From positions 1,736,001 through 1,800,000 of the forward strand of contig NZ_VMSF01000001.1 of the NCBI RefSeq assembly GCF_009765225.1: a DNA stretch of 64,000 nucleotides, in the 5' to 3' direction. The translations under genes were made by a program, and so were the position numbers. Numbering within the stretch: position 1 is the first letter of the stretch; every line of letters begins with the position of its first letter. The DNA is from Leifsonia sp. AG29. Lineage in GTDB: Bacteria; Actinomycetota; Actinomycetes; Actinomycetales; Microbacteriaceae. Shown here one piece after another: positions 45,938-56,113 of this stretch. Under the pieces are notes generated by a model. The model did no database searches and was not told the DNA's origin. It saw only the letters and a program-made list of their open reading frames with translations.

Positions 45938-46201
45938 TCACAGATGTCGGTACACGTCGGCCGGGGTCAGGCCCTTCGCGAGCAGCAGCACCTGGAGGTG
46001 GTACAGCAGCTGCGAGATCTCCTCGGCGGTGGCCTCGTCGGTCTCGTACTCGGCGGCCATCCAGACCTCGGCGGCCTCTTCCACGATCTTCTTGCCGATG
46101 GCGTGCACGCCGGCGTCGAGCTCGCGCACCGTCCCGGAGCCCTCCGGACGGGCGGCGGCCTTCTCGCTGAGCTCGGCGAAGAGGTCGTCGAAGGTTTTCA
46201 C
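45938..46201 (-). CDS. hisE: Phosphoribosyl-ATP diphosphatase
   Basis: 87 residues, GTG start. An all-alpha MazG-like enzyme that hydrolyses PR-ATP to PR-AMP, the step before HisI. The helix [17 protein letters not shown] carries the metal-binding glutamates and [19 protein letters not shown] is the C-terminal family motif. TACGCT lies 6 nt upstream of the GTG, so it may head the his-trp block as a leaderless message while also being reached from rpe. Confidence 0.97.
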   Translation of the reverse strand: MKTFDDLFAELSEKAAARPEGSGTVRELDAGVHAIGKKIVEEAAEVWMAAEYETDEATAEEISQLLYHLQVLLLAKGLTPADVYRHL

Positions 46202-46207
46202 CGTTAC

Positions 46208-46213
46208 AGCGTA
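46208..46213 (-). promoter_or_regulatory. Putative -10 hexamer, leaderless promoter of hisE
   Basis: TACGCT with a 6-nt spacer to the GTG at 46201, in the 20-bp gap after rpe. Confidence 0.45.
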
Positions 46214-46221
46214 CCGGTCCG

Positions 46222-46881
46222 TCAGTGACGGTGCGCCGCGACCGCGTCCCTCAGCGCCGCGATGCGCTCGGCCGGCTCGCCGCGGAACACGCTGGAACCG
46301 GCGACGAACGTGTCGGCCCCGTTCTCGGCTGCTGTGACGATCGTCTCCTCGGTCACGCCGCCGTCGACCTGCAGCCAGACGTCGAGGCCGCGCGCGTCGA
46401 CCGCCTCCCGGAGGGCGCGGAGCTTGGGCATGGTCTCCGGCATGAACGACTGGCCGCCGAACCCCGGTTCGACCGTCATCACGAGCACCTGGTCGAACTC
46501 GGGCAGCACCTCGAGGAACCGGTCGGCCGGGGTGCCGGGCTTCAGCGCGATCCCGGCCCGCGCGCCGATGTCGCGGAGCCGCCGGGCGAGCGCGACCGGA
46601 TCGGAGGCCGCCTCGGCGTGGAACGTCACCGAGAACGCGCCGAGTTCGGCGTACCCGGGCGCCCAGCGGTCGGGGTCGTCGATCATGAGGTGCACGTCGA
46701 GCGGGATCGGGCTGACGTCCTGGATGCGGCCGACCATCTGCGGCCCGAACGTCAGGTTGGGCACGAAGTGGTTGTCCATCACGTCGACGTGCATGAGATC
46801 GGCGCTCGCTATCCGCTCGATGTCGCTCTGGAGGTTGACGAAGTCAGCGGCCAGGATGCTCGGGTTGATGCGTGCTGCCAT
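46222..46881 (-). CDS. rpe: Ribulose-phosphate 3-epimerase
   Basis: 219 residues from the ATG at 46881. It interconverts ribulose-5-P and xylulose-5-P, supplying ribose-5-P for PRPP used by the his, trp and pyr genes nearby. [64 protein letters not shown] and [11 protein letters not shown] contain all metal and catalytic residues. The stop of rsmB (TAG) is part of the TAGGCT box 7 nt upstream. GGAGG is only 2 nt from the ATG. Confidence 0.97.
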   Translation of the reverse strand: MAARINPSILAADFVNLQSDIERIASADLMHVDVMDNHFVPNLTFGPQMVGRIQDVSPIPLDVHLMIDDPDRWAPGYAELGAFSVTFHAEAASDPVALARRLRDIGARAGIALKPGTPADRFLEVLPEFDQVLVMTVEPGFGGQSFMPETMPKLRALREAVDARGLDVWLQVDGGVTEETIVTAAENGADTFVAGSSVFRGEPAERIAALRDAVAAHRH

Positions 46882-46888
46882 GCCCTCC

Positions 46889-46894
46889 AGCCTA
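46889..46894 (-). promoter_or_regulatory. Putative -10 hexamer, leaderless promoter of rpe
   Basis: TAGGCT with a 7-nt spacer to the ATG at 46881. Its first three bases are the stop codon of rsmB. Confidence 0.45.
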
Positions 46895-48319
46895 GAGGCG
46901 GCCTCCGTCGCGCTTGCGCAGCAGGGCGATGAACATCGCGTCGGTGCCGTGCCGGTGGGGCCAGAGCTGGACCGTCTCCGGCGCGCCCGCGAGATCGAGC
47001 CGCTGCATGGCCACATCCTGCAGCACGGCGGCGGTGTCGAGCTGCTCGATGGCACCATCGTGACGGTCGAGGGCGCCCGTCACGACGCCCCGGGTCTCGG
47101 CCAGATGGGGCGAGCACGTCACGTAGGCGAGGGTCCCGCCGGGGCGCAGCGCCGCGAAGGCCGAGTCGAGGAGGCGGGACTGGAGGGCCGTCAGCTCGGC
47201 GACGTCGCGCGGGGTCTTCCTCCACCGCGCCTCCGGGCGCCTGCGGAGTGCGCCGAGGCCCGTGCACGGCGCGTCGAGGAGGATGCGATCGAAGGCCTCG
47301 GGCTCCTCACGCCCGACGAGCGTCCCGTCCTTCTCCCAGACGGGCACGTCCATGGGCACGGCGGAGAGCGCGCGGCGCACGAGATCGGCGCGCGCCGGGA
47401 CGAGCTCGTTGGCGACGAGGGACGCGCCTCCCGCCAGCGCTTCGGCCGCGAGGAGGGCGGCCTTGCCTCCGGGCCCCGCGCACAGGTCGAGCCAGCGCTC
47501 GCCGGGCTGGACGGGGGTGGCGCGCGAGAGCGCGAGGGCCGCGAGTTGCGAGCCCTCGTCCTGCACGCGGAGCCGGCCGCCGCTCTCCTCGACCAGCCGG
47601 AGGGGGTCGCCGCCGCCGGTCGTGAATCCGGGCGGCGAGAACCGGTCCGGGGTGGAATCCGCGGGCGCGTCGGCGAGCCCGGGCAGGGCGACGAGGTTGA
47701 CGCGAGGCGCTGCGTTGTCCTCGTCCAGGAGCTGCTCGAGCTCCGCCTCCCTCCCCTCGGCCTCGAGCGCCCGGCGGAGCGCTCGGACGATCCACACCGG
47801 GTGGGAGGCGAGCACGGCCAGGCGCTCGTCCTCGGAGCGCACGCGCTCGACGACGCGGAGGCGCCACTCCTCCTCCGCATGGCGTCCGATCTCTCGGAGC
47901 ACGCCGTTCACGAAGCCCGTTCCGGACCGGCTCCCGACCGTCCGCGCGAGCGCGACGGACTCGTTCACCGCGGCATGGGCGGGCACGCGCATCGACAGCA
48001 GCTGGTGCGCCCCGAGGCGGAGCACGTCGAGGAGCGGCGGGTCGATCATGTCCACGGATCGGCCGGCCGCCCGGGCGATCACACGATCGTAGTAGCCCTG
48101 CATGCGCAGGGTTCCGTAGGTGAGCTCCGTCGCCAGCCCCGCGTCGGCCGGGGAGAGGCCGGCCTGCGCGATGCGTCCCGGGAGGAGGAGGTTCGCGTAC
48201 GCGTCGGACTCCCGGACGGCGGTCAGGACGTCGAGCGCCACGCGCCGGGCGGGCTGAGCGCGGGTTCCGGCGGCGGGAGCGCCTCCGCGTCGCCCTCCCC
48301 TGCTGTTCCGGTCGGTCAT
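46892..48319 (-). CDS. rsmB: 16S rRNA m5C methyltransferase (RsmB/Sun/NOP2 family)
   Basis: 475 residues. An N-terminal NusB-like RNA-binding domain (about 22-150, ARRVALDVLTAVRESDAYAN) is joined to a SAM-dependent Rossmann methyltransferase. SAM motif I is WLDLCAGPGGKAALLAAEAL. The catalytic cysteines appear in LLDAPCTGLGALRRRPEARW (motif IV, Pro-Cys) and VTCSPHLAETRGV (motif VI Thr-Cys). It modifies C967-equivalent 16S rRNA. ATGA overlap with fmt upstream. Confidence 0.94.
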   Translation of the reverse strand: MTDRNSRGGRRGGAPAAGTRAQPARRVALDVLTAVRESDAYANLLLPGRIAQAGLSPADAGLATELTYGTLRMQGYYDRVIARAAGRSVDMIDPPLLDVLRLGAHQLLSMRVPAHAAVNESVALARTVGSRSGTGFVNGVLREIGRHAEEEWRLRVVERVRSEDERLAVLASHPVWIVRALRRALEAEGREAELEQLLDEDNAAPRVNLVALPGLADAPADSTPDRFSPPGFTTGGGDPLRLVEESGGRLRVQDEGSQLAALALSRATPVQPGERWLDLCAGPGGKAALLAAEALAGGASLVANELVPARADLVRRALSAVPMDVPVWEKDGTLVGREEPEAFDRILLDAPCTGLGALRRRPEARWRKTPRDVAELTALQSRLLDSAFAALRPGGTLAYVTCSPHLAETRGVVTGALDRHDGAIEQLDTAAVLQDVAMQRLDLAGAPETVQLWPHRHGTDAMFIALLRKRDGGRL

Positions 48320-49227
48320 GACAGCACCACTCCCTCCCCCGCTCCGCGGTACCAGTCAGCGGCCGGCATCGCGCGCTTGCCCGCCGGCTGGACGGTGATC
48401 AGCTCCAGCGGATGAGTACCCGTCCCCATGAGGACGCGGTCGCCGCGCAACGCGACGGCACCGGGGGCCCGAGGCTCGTCGTCGGCTGCGAGCCGCGCCG
48501 CGTGGATCTTGAAGCGATCGCCTCCGAGCAGCACGAAGGCGCCCGGCTCAGGCGTCACTCCCCGAAGTCGTGCGTAGACGCGTTCGGCCGGCTGCGCCAG
48601 GTCGAGCCGCGCGTCGTCGATCGTCAGCTTCGGTGCCAGCACCGGCTCGCCGGCCTGGGGCTCGGCCATAGCGGTGCCGTCGGCCAGCGCATCGACGGTG
48701 TCGGCAAGGAGGTCGGCGCCCGAGACGGACAGCGCCTCGAGGAGCTCGCCCGCGGTCTCGTCCGGTCCGATCGGGCGGCGGAGCTCGCTGAAGACATCGC
48801 CGGCGTCGAGCTCCCGGACGAGCCGGAAGACGGCGGCCCCCGTCTCGGTGTCGCCCGCCATGACGGCACGCTGGACCGGCGCGGCCCCGCGCCATCGCGG
48901 CAGCAGCGAGAAGTGGAGGTTCACCCAGCCGTGCCGGGGAAGCGAGAGCAGCGGCTCGCGCACGAGCCCCCCGTAGGCCACGACCACCCCGAGCTCCGGC
49001 TCGAGGGCGGCGACCCGCTCGGTCACCTCGTCGCCGAGGCGGTTCGCTTTGATGACCGTCAGCCCGAGGGCCTCGGCCGCGCCGGCGACCGGGGACGGCG
49101 TGAGAACCCGTTTGCGACCGAGAGGGGCGTCCTCCCGGGTGATCACCGCGACCACATCGTGGCGGGCGGCGACCGCCTCCAGGGAGGGGACGGCGACGGC
49201 GGGCGTGCCGGCGAAGACGAGGCGCAT
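48316..49227 (-). CDS. fmt: Methionyl-tRNA formyltransferase
   Basis: 303 residues. It formylates initiator Met-tRNA using 10-formyl-THF. The N-terminus MRLVFAGTPAVAVPSLEAV, the folate/formyl-site NLHFSLLPRWRGAAPVQRAV (Asn and His of the active site) and TGAAVFRLVRELDAGDVFSE are conserved, with a C-terminal OB domain (about 205-303). It follows priA after 75 bp, with a TAGACT candidate promoter and GAAAG before the ATG. Confidence 0.97.
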   Translation of the reverse strand: MRLVFAGTPAVAVPSLEAVAARHDVVAVITREDAPLGRKRVLTPSPVAGAAEALGLTVIKANRLGDEVTERVAALEPELGVVVAYGGLVREPLLSLPRHGWVNLHFSLLPRWRGAAPVQRAVMAGDTETGAAVFRLVRELDAGDVFSELRRPIGPDETAGELLEALSVSGADLLADTVDALADGTAMAEPQAGEPVLAPKLTIDDARLDLAQPAERVYARLRGVTPEPGAFVLLGGDRFKIHAARLAADDEPRAPGAVALRGDRVLMGTGTHPLELITVQPAGKRAMPAADWYRGAGEGVVLS

Positions 49228-49259
49228 GGCAAGGTTCTTTCGGTTCAGGTCAGTCCGGC

Positions 49260-49265
49260 AGTCTA
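49260..49265 (-). promoter_or_regulatory. Putative -10 hexamer upstream of fmt
   Basis: TAGACT in the priA-fmt gap; predicted leader of about 25 nt. Confidence 0.35.
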
Positions 49266-49302
49266 CTCGCGCCGGGTGTGCCGGAGGTGGTCGGCGGACG
49301 CG

Positions 49303-51318
49303 CTACAGCACATCGGGGTCGTCGAACCGCACCCGCAGGGTCGGGGCCGGGCGGTATCCCGAGCGGCCGGCCGGCGCGCGGCGGCGGCGCGTGGCGTTCC
49401 GGACGACGGCCGCGCGGACGGCGGCGGCGACCTCGGCCCCACGGGCGTACTCGAAGCGGAGCACGGCCCGCACGAGGTCGCGACCGCGGTCGTCGGAGAC
49501 GGTGGCCGGTCCGAGCACGTCGATGAGGAGGATCGGATCGACCGCAGCGATGACCTCGCGCACGGCCTGCTCGACGCCCGTCACCGACGCCAGGCGCACG
49601 GCCGGCGGGAAGCGGAGCTCCCGGCGCTCGACCAGCTCCTGATGGGCGAACGGCGCGAGCCTCCCCGTGGCGAAATCGCGCGCGATCGGGCCCGAGACCC
49701 CGACGAGCACGGTCGGCGCGCCAGGCGCTGCCAACCCCGCGGCCGACGACCACCAGCGCAGGCAGTCCTCCGCCACGCGGAGATCCTCGCGGGCGAGCAT
49801 GCGCTCGCCGTCGAGGAGGAGCACCGCCTGATAGCCGCCCTCGGCGATCGGCTCCGCACCGCGCGTCGCGACCACGAGAGCGGGTGCCGCGCCCACCCGG
49901 AGGACGGGATGGTCCCCGTCGGCGAGGACGACCCTGGTGCCCGGGAAGGCGCGGCCCAGCTCCTCGGCCGTGCGGCCGGAGCCGACCGTGACGATCCGGA
50001 AGCGCTCGTGCTCGCAGTGCTCGCACCTCCACTCGGTCGCCAGGCGGCCGCACACGCCGCACGACGGCACGGCGCCGGCCCTCGTCTGCCCGAGCGGTCC
50101 GCGGCAGTTCGTGCAGTGCGCGGCGCGAGCGCAGTTCGCGCACGCGACGAGGGGCGCATAACCCGGGCGAGCGACCTGGACGAGCACCGGTCCGCGGGGG
50201 CGCCCGCTGTCGCCGCTCAGCGCATCCTTCGCGGTGCGCCAGGCGGTCGACGGGATCCGCGCTGCTCGCACGGCCGGTTCCGACGCCTGCTGCGCCGCCG
50301 TGAGGACCACCCGGGGGGTGACGGCGCGCTCCGGGCCCACCTCGGAGAGCCAGCCCACCTCCACCAGCCGCTGCGCCTCGACACTCCTGATGTGGCCGCT
50401 CACCACGAGTGCGCAGCCCTCGAGCTCCTGGCGCACGAGGGCGGCGTCGCGCGTGTGGACGTAGGGGCTGAGCGGCTCGGAGTGCAGGGGGTCGCTGTCC
50501 TCCCAGATCGCGATCAGGCCGAGTCGCTCCGCCGGCGCGTAGACCACCGAACGGTTGCCGATGATGATCCGCGGGCCGCCGAGGGCGTCCAGGAAGCCCC
50601 GGTATCGATCGGCGTTGGCCTGTCCGGCGTCGGCCCGGACGACGGCGCGCGGCGGCGCGATCGCGGCGAGGGAGGCGGCGAGCTGGTCGAGATCGCGATG
50701 GTCGGGCACCGCGATGATCGCGGTCCGGCCCCCGCTCCAGACATCGAGCGCGAGAGCGGCCAGGGTCACGGACCACTCGCCCACCCAGGCGCCGTCGGGG
50801 AGCCGCGTGAGGCCGGGAATCGCGGTCAGGGCGATCCGGCGCCCGGCGGCGACCGCGTCTTCGAGCGCTCGCGCGCCGTATCCGCGGACGGGGACTGTCG
50901 TGGGAGCGGACGCTGAAACCGGGTCGGCGTCGCCGCCCTCGCGCCGGGCCGCCAGCCACGCCTTCTCGACCCGGACCATGCGAGGAGGGACGGCCAGGCG
51001 CAGGATGTCGCTCGCGGTCCCGGCGCTCCGGTCGGCGAGCCGCCTCGCCAGGGCCCAGACCTCCGGAGTCAGGACGGGCACGGGAGAGACGACCGCCTCG
51101 AGCGGGCTGAGGGCGCCGTCGAACGCGTCATCCGGGTCTCCCAGCCCGACGAGGAAGCCGTCGGCCACCCGGCCTGCCGAGCGCAGCGGGACGCGAACGC
51201 GCACGCCCGGCTTCGCCTGCTCGGCGAGCTCCTCGGGGACGAGGTAGTCGAACAGGTGGTCGAGCTGCGGGAGCGGCGAGTCGATGACGACGCGGGCGAC
51301 CCGGCCGGCCGCCGGCAC
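49303..51318 (-). CDS. priA: PriA-like primosomal protein N', helicase motifs absent
   Basis: 671 residues, GTG start 2 bp after the... metK-proximal side (the two genes are separated by 2 bp on the map). The N-terminal 3'-end-binding domain (VARVVIDSPLPQLDHLFDYLVP) and the zinc region are intact (CANCARAAHCTNC, CGVCGRLATEWRCEHCE). Walker A is missing: the usual GxTGSGKTE position reads around ALTAIPGLTR. The DEEH box reads IWEDSDP. This matches actinobacterial PriA, thought to support replication restart without ATPase activity. metK lies upstream in the transcript. Confidence 0.93.
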   Translation of the reverse strand: MPAAGRVARVVIDSPLPQLDHLFDYLVPEELAEQAKPGVRVRVPLRSAGRVADGFLVGLGDPDDAFDGALSPLEAVVSPVPVLTPEVWALARRLADRSAGTASDILRLAVPPRMVRVEKAWLAARREGGDADPVSASAPTTVPVRGYGARALEDAVAAGRRIALTAIPGLTRLPDGAWVGEWSVTLAALALDVWSGGRTAIIAVPDHRDLDQLAASLAAIAPPRAVVRADAGQANADRYRGFLDALGGPRIIIGNRSVVYAPAERLGLIAIWEDSDPLHSEPLSPYVHTRDAALVRQELEGCALVVSGHIRSVEAQRLVEVGWLSEVGPERAVTPRVVLTAAQQASEPAVRAARIPSTAWRTAKDALSGDSGRPRGPVLVQVARPGYAPLVACANCARAAHCTNCRGPLGQTRAGAVPSCGVCGRLATEWRCEHCEHERFRIVTVGSGRTAEELGRAFPGTRVVLADGDHPVLRVGAAPALVVATRGAEPIAEGGYQAVLLLDGERMLAREDLRVAEDCLRWWSSAAGLAAPGAPTVLVGVSGPIARDFATGRLAPFAHQELVERRELRFPPAVRLASVTGVEQAVREVIAAVDPILLIDVLGPATVSDDRGRDLVRAVLRFEYARGAEVAAAVRAAVVRNATRRRRAPAGRSGYRPAPTLRVRFDDPDVL

Positions 51319-51320
51319 CG

Positions 51321-52514
51321 CTACAGCCCCGCGGCCGACCGCAGGTCGTCGACGCGATCCAGCCGCTCCCAGGTGAAGTCGGGCAGCTCGCGGCCGAAGT
51401 GGCCGTAGGCGGCCGTCTGCGCGTAGATCGGACGGAGGAGGTCGAGATCGCGGATGATGGCGGCCGGGCGGAGGTCGAAGACCTCGCGGATCGCCGCGAT
51501 GATCCGGCTGTCCGGCACGGTGCCGGTGCCGAACGTCTCGACGTAGAGACCGACCGGCGCGGCCTTGCCGATCGCATAGGCGACCTGCAGCTCCAGCCGG
51601 TCGGCGAGTCCGGCGGCGACGGCGTTCTTGGCGACCCAGCGCATCGCGTAGGCGGCGGAACGGTCGACCTTCGACGGATCCTTGCCCGAGAAGGCCCCAC
51701 CGCCGTGACGGCTCGCGCCCCCGTAGGTGTCGACGATGATCTTCCGGCCGGTGAGACCCGCATCGCCCTTGGGGCCGCCGATCTCGAACCGGCCGGTGGG
51801 GTTGATCAGGGTGCGCACGTGCGAGGACTCGAGGCCGGCCGCGTGGAGCACCGGCTGGATGACCTCCTCGATGACCTCCGCCTGGAGCTGCTCGGTGGAG
51901 ACGTGCGGCGCGTGCTGGGTCGACAGCACGACCGTCTGCACCGACCGGGGCACCGAACCCTCGTAGCCGACGGTCACCTGCGTCTTGCCGTCCGGCCGGA
52001 GGTAGTCCAGCGTGTCGTCCTTGCGGACCGCGGCGAGGCGCTCCGCGAGACGGTGCGCCAGCCAGATCGGCATCGGCATGTACTGGGGGGTCTCGGTGGT
52101 GGCGTAGCCGAACATGATGCCCTGGTCGCCGGCGCCCTGCCGGTCGAGGTCGTCATGGCTCTGCTCGGCCCGCGTCTCGAGCGCGTTGTCGACGCCCTGC
52201 GCGATGTCGGGCGACTGAGCGCCGATCGAGATGGAGACGCCGCACTGGTTGCCGTCGAAGCTGACCTCCGACGAGTCGTACCCGATCTCGACGATCTTGT
52301 CGCGCACGAGCGCGGGGATCTCGACGTAGCCGGCGGAGGTGACCTCGCCCGCGACGTGCACGAGCCCCGTCGTCACGAGCGTCTCGACGGCGGCGCGGCT
52401 GTGCGGGTCGACAGCGAGGAGCGCGTCGAGGATGCTGTCGGAGATCTGGTCGCAGATCTTGTCCGGGTGGCCCTCGGTGACCGACTCGGACGTGAAAAGA
52501 CGCAGATCTGCCAT
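51321..52514 (-). CDS. metK: S-adenosylmethionine synthetase
   Basis: 397 residues. It makes SAM from methionine and ATP. Three-domain fold with [20 protein letters not shown] (His and Asp of the active site), the signature [15 protein letters not shown] and the P-loop-like [19 protein letters not shown]. In the 96-bp gap to coaBC there is no room or recognisable structure for a SAM riboswitch. It precedes priA in the same direction. Confidence 0.98.
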   Translation of the reverse strand: MADLRLFTSESVTEGHPDKICDQISDSILDALLAVDPHSRAAVETLVTTGLVHVAGEVTSAGYVEIPALVRDKIVEIGYDSSEVSFDGNQCGVSISIGAQSPDIAQGVDNALETRAEQSHDDLDRQGAGDQGIMFGYATTETPQYMPMPIWLAHRLAERLAAVRKDDTLDYLRPDGKTQVTVGYEGSVPRSVQTVVLSTQHAPHVSTEQLQAEVIEEVIQPVLHAAGLESSHVRTLINPTGRFEIGGPKGDAGLTGRKIIVDTYGGASRHGGGAFSGKDPSKVDRSAAYAMRWVAKNAVAAGLADRLELQVAYAIGKAAPVGLYVETFGTGTVPDSRIIAAIREVFDLRPAAIIRDLDLLRPIYAQTAAYGHFGRELPDFTWERLDRVDDLRSAAGL

Positions 52515-52610
52515 GTGTTCTCTCTCGGTAATGGACGTGACCTCGGTCGCAGGCTCCCTCGGCGCTGGGATCGCGGAACCGCTTCGCGCTTCCCCAAGCT
52601 CCCCCGCGCG

Positions 52611-53906
52611 CTAGGCGATGACGTCGAGAATACGGTCGGCCACCGACAGCTTGCTGCCCGAGGCCTCCATCACTATATCGCCGCCCCTCCGGAGCACGAC
52701 GACCTCGTTGCTCTCCGTTGCGAAGCCCTGCGACCAGCCCACCTGGTTGAGCACGAGGAAGTCGCTGCCCTTGCTGTCGAGCTTGCGGCGGCCGAGCTCG
52801 ATCAGGGCCTGCGGGTCGAGCTCGGTCTCGGCGGCGAAGCCGACGATCACCTGCCCGTCGCGCTTGCGAGAGGCGAGGCCGGCGAGGATGTCCGGGTTGG
52901 CGACGAGCTCGAGCGTCATCCGGTCGCCGTGATCGGACTTCTTGATCTTGGCGTCCTGCGCCTCTGCGGGCCGGTAGTCGGCGACCGCGGCGGTCATGAC
53001 GACGATGTCGGCGGCGCGGGCCGCCTCCTCGACGGCCTCTTGCAGCTCGAGGGCCGTGCCGACCTCGATGAGCTCGACGCCGTCCGGCGGTTCGACCTCC
53101 AGATGGGCGGCGACCAGGACCACCTCGGCGCCGCGCGCGAGCGCCGCGCTCGCGAGGGCGACGCCCTGCCGTCCGCTCGAGCGGTTCCCGATGAACCGCA
53201 CCGGGTCGAGCGGTTCGCGGGTGCCGCCGGCGGTCACGACGACGCGCTTGCCCGAGAGGTCGACACCTCCGCGCGGTCGTCGTGCGGCCTCGTTCGCCCG
53301 GCGGCGCTCGGACAGCACGACCACGTCGGCCACGGGCTCCGGGGCCGCAGCGACCGCGGGACGGGGCGAGACGCCGGCGGCGCGCAGCGCGGCACGGACG
53401 ATGACCTCGGGCTCCTCCATGCGGCCCGGGCCGGAGTCGGCACCGGTCAGTTGACCGCTGGCCGGGCCGACGACGGTGACGCCGCGGCCCCGGAGGGTCG
53501 CGATGTTCGCGACGGTCGCCGGGTTCCGCCACATCTCGGTGTGCATCGCCGGAGCGATGACGAGCGGCGCGGTGGAGGCGAGGACGGTGTTGCCGAGGAG
53601 GTCGTCGGCGATGCCGGCCGCGAGCTTGGCGATCGTGTTCGCCGTGGCGGGCGCGATGACGATGAGGTCGGCGGACTGCCCGATGGCGACGTGGCGGACC
53701 TCGGCGACGCCCTCATAGAGGTCGGTGGCCACCGGGTTGCGGCTGATGGCCTCGAGGGTGGGGCGCCCCACGAACCGGAGCGCCGCCTCCGTCGCGACGA
53801 CGTGGACCGAGTGGCCCTCGAGCACCAGGGCGCGGATCACGCCGACGGCCTTGTACGCGGCGATGCCGCCGGTCACTCCGACGACGATGGTCAATCGTGG
53901 GCTCAA
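52611..53906 (-). CDS. coaBC: Bifunctional phosphopantothenoylcysteine decarboxylase/synthase
   Basis: 431 residues from a TTG with GAGGAGG 9 nt upstream. CoaC (about 1-180) is an FMN-dependent decarboxylase with GVTGGIAAYKA, PATANTIAKLAAGIADDLL and the active-site His in PAMHTEMWRNPA. CoaB (about 215-431) is a CTP-dependent ligase with VVTAGGTREPLDPVRFIGNRSSG and VGFAAETE. Both act in coenzyme A synthesis, whose final enzyme coaE is at the other end of the window. Placement between rpoZ and metK is the actinobacterial norm. Confidence 0.97.
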   Translation of the reverse strand: MSPRLTIVVGVTGGIAAYKAVGVIRALVLEGHSVHVVATEAALRFVGRPTLEAISRNPVATDLYEGVAEVRHVAIGQSADLIVIAPATANTIAKLAAGIADDLLGNTVLASTAPLVIAPAMHTEMWRNPATVANIATLRGRGVTVVGPASGQLTGADSGPGRMEEPEVIVRAALRAAGVSPRPAVAAAPEPVADVVVLSERRRANEAARRPRGGVDLSGKRVVVTAGGTREPLDPVRFIGNRSSGRQGVALASAALARGAEVVLVAAHLEVEPPDGVELIEVGTALELQEAVEEAARAADIVVMTAAVADYRPAEAQDAKIKKSDHGDRMTLELVANPDILAGLASRKRDGQVIVGFAAETELDPQALIELGRRKLDSKGSDFLVLNQVGWSQGFATESNEVVVLRRGGDIVMEASGSKLSVADRILDVIA

Positions 53907-53983
53907 CGGCGCCAGCCTCCTCAGCGGCAGGGGTGTCTCGGCCCCGGGACCCTCCCGGCGGCCGGGCTGTCGTTACGGGGCGA

Positions 53984-54241
53984 TCACTCGGCGATCGGCT
54001 TGATGACGAGCTTGTCCTCGTTGATCTCGTGGAGGGCGACCGACAGCGGCTTGTCGTCGACGGAGGAGTCGACGAGCGGGCCGACGTTGTCGAACAGGCT
54101 GCCCTCGTGGAGGTCGGCGTAGTAGTCGTTGATCTGACGGGCGCGCTTGGAGGCGAAGATGACGAGCGCGTACTTCGACTCGACCTTCGCGAGCAGGTCG
54201 TCGATGGGCGGGTCGATGATGCCGTTGGTGCTGGTTGCCAT
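53984..54241 (-). CDS. rpoZ: RNA polymerase omega subunit
   Basis: 85 residues. Omega helps beta-prime folding and core assembly. [26 protein letters not shown] contains the conserved region-1 helix with the KRARQI motif, and the C-terminus [14 protein letters not shown] is typical. The gene stands between gmk and coaBC with gaps of 75 and 77 bp. AAAGG precedes the ATG by about 11 nt. Confidence 0.96.
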   Translation of the reverse strand: MATSTNGIIDPPIDDLLAKVESKYALVIFASKRARQINDYYADLHEGSLFDNVGPLVDSSVDDKPLSVALHEINEDKLVIKPIAE

Positions 54242-54316
54242 GCGGAAGCTGCCTTTCTTGCAGTGGAGCGGCCAGGCCGGGGGCGGAGACGCCCGCCGCG
54301 GCGCGACGATGTCGGT

Positions 54317-55249
54317 CTAGGGGCGCGGTGAAGCCGCGCGGACCTTCATCAAGTCTACGACCTCCCGGGCGGCCTCGGCGACGTCGTGGTTCACGACCCG
54401 GTAGTCGAACTCGTCCTGGGCGGCGAGCTCGACCTTCGCGGTCTCGAGCCGCCGCGCCTGCTCGGCGGTGTCCTCCGTGCCCCGCCCGATCAGCCGCCGG
54501 ACCAGTTCCTCCCAGGTGGGAGGCAGCAGGAAGATGAGCCGCGCCTCCGGCATCGCCCGGCGGACCTGCCGGGCGCCCTGCAGGTCGATCTCGAGCAGGA
54601 CGCTCCGGCCGGCGGCCAGCGCCTCCTCGATCGGGGCGCGCGGTGTGCCGTACCGGTAGGCGTTGTGGACGGTCGCGTGCTCGAGGAGCTCGCCCCCCGC
54701 GATCATCCGGTCGAACTCCGCGTCGTCGACGAAGTAGTAGTTGACGCCGTCGACCTCGCCGGGCCGCGGAGCGCGCGTGGTCGCCGAGACCGAGAGCAGC
54801 ACCTCCGGGTAGTTCTCGCGGATGTAGGTCGAGACGGTGCCCTTGCCGACCGCCGTCGGGCCCGCGAGCACCACGAGCCGGTTGCGCTGCCGGGCGGTCC
54901 GGTTCTCCCGCTCGATGAGGTACTCGCGCAGCCGGAGGCGCTGGTGCCGGCCGAGGCCGCCGAGCCGCTTGGCCGGGGAGATCTGGAGGCGTTCCAGCGC
55001 CTCCTTCATCTTCGTCGTCCCGATCGCGGGCACGCTGAGGAGGAACTCGGTCACGCGGAGCCGTCCCTCCACGCCCTCCGGGTCCGTCGTCGCACGGTCG
55101 AGAACGACGAGCGGCGAGATCTCGCGCGCGGCGATGGCCGCCTTGACCGCGGCGCGCGCCCGCCTCGCGGCGACCGCCGCCACAGACGCGGCGCGGCGGT
55201 CGACCTCGGGAGGCTGGGGACGGCGGGAGGCGGTGGCCGGCTCAGACAT
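54317..55249 (-). CDS. gmk: mIHF domain-guanylate kinase fusion
   Basis: 310 residues, about 110 longer than ordinary Gmk. Residues about 20-113 form an actinobacterial integration-host-factor domain: basic helix [34 protein letters not shown] and the HhH-like [16 protein letters not shown]. From about 124 the guanylate kinase begins, with P-loop GPTAVGKGT (130-138), [11 protein letters not shown] and DVDGVNYYF-type GMP-binding residues, and the lid near [10 protein letters not shown]. It phosphorylates GMP to GDP; the N-terminal part should bind DNA. In most actinobacteria these are adjacent separate genes. The start overlaps pyrF by 8 bp. Confidence 0.94.
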   Translation of the reverse strand: MSEPATASRRPQPPEVDRRAASVAAVAARRARAAVKAAIAAREISPLVVLDRATTDPEGVEGRLRVTEFLLSVPAIGTTKMKEALERLQISPAKRLGGLGRHQRLRLREYLIERENRTARQRNRLVVLAGPTAVGKGTVSTYIRENYPEVLLSVSATTRAPRPGEVDGVNYYFVDDAEFDRMIAGGELLEHATVHNAYRYGTPRAPIEEALAAGRSVLLEIDLQGARQVRRAMPEARLIFLLPPTWEELVRRLIGRGTEDTAEQARRLETAKVELAAQDEFDYRVVNHDVAEAAREVVDLMKVRAASPRP

Positions 55250-56113
55250 CGGCCGCTCGCACTTCCTCCGCCCGGCGCTGCACGGCCGAGGCCAGCCCGT
55301 CGGGGCCGGCGCCGAGCAGTCCGCGGGACTCGCTCACGATCACGCCGCGCGCCAGGCCGCCGAAGATCCGGCGGACGTCCTCGACGCGGGCGCCCTGGTG
55401 GCCGAAACCGGGGGCGAGCACCGGCAGCGGCGGGGTCCGCTCCCCCGCGGTCGCCACGTCGATCCCGTAGTCGCCGAGGTCGACGGTCGCGCCGAGCACG
55501 AGCCCGACGGTCCCGAAGGAGTGCGTCGGCTGGTCCTGGTTGAACGAGTGCACGTCTTCGATGATGGCACGAGCGACGGTGAGTCCCGCACGGGGACCCG
55601 TCCCGACGACGGCGCGCTGCACGTCGGCCGCCTCCGGATTGGATGTCGCGGCGAGCACGAACAGACCCGTCCCCGTCCGCTCGGCGAGGGCCATCGGCTC
55701 CGCGAGCGACCCGACACCCTGGTAGGCGGCGACCGTGATCGCGTCGGACCGGAGCGGCGAGCCCGGGCTGAGCCACGCCTCCGCGTAGGCGGCGACGCTG
55801 GTGCCGATGTCGCCGCGCTTGACATCGGCGATGACCAGCAGACCGGCGGCCCGCGCCGCGTCGAGCACCTCCTCGAGCGCCGCGTACCCGGCGGACCCGA
55901 AGCGCTCGAAGAAGGCCACCTGCGGCTTCACGATGGCCGCGTGACCGGAAGCGGCCTCCACGACCTTCAGGCCGAACGCGCGGACGCCCTCCGCCGAGAC
56001 GGGGAGTCCCCACCGCTCCAGCAGGTGCGCGTGCGGGTCGATGCCGACGCACAGGCGGCCGCGCTCGTCGAACGCGGCCGCCAGGCGGTCGCCGAAGGCC
56101 TCGACGGCCGCTG

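Noticed and set aside
52515-52610. SAM riboswitch upstream of metK
   Set aside because: The gap is 96 bp and shows no SAM-I or SAM-II-like conserved core or terminator/antiterminator pair.
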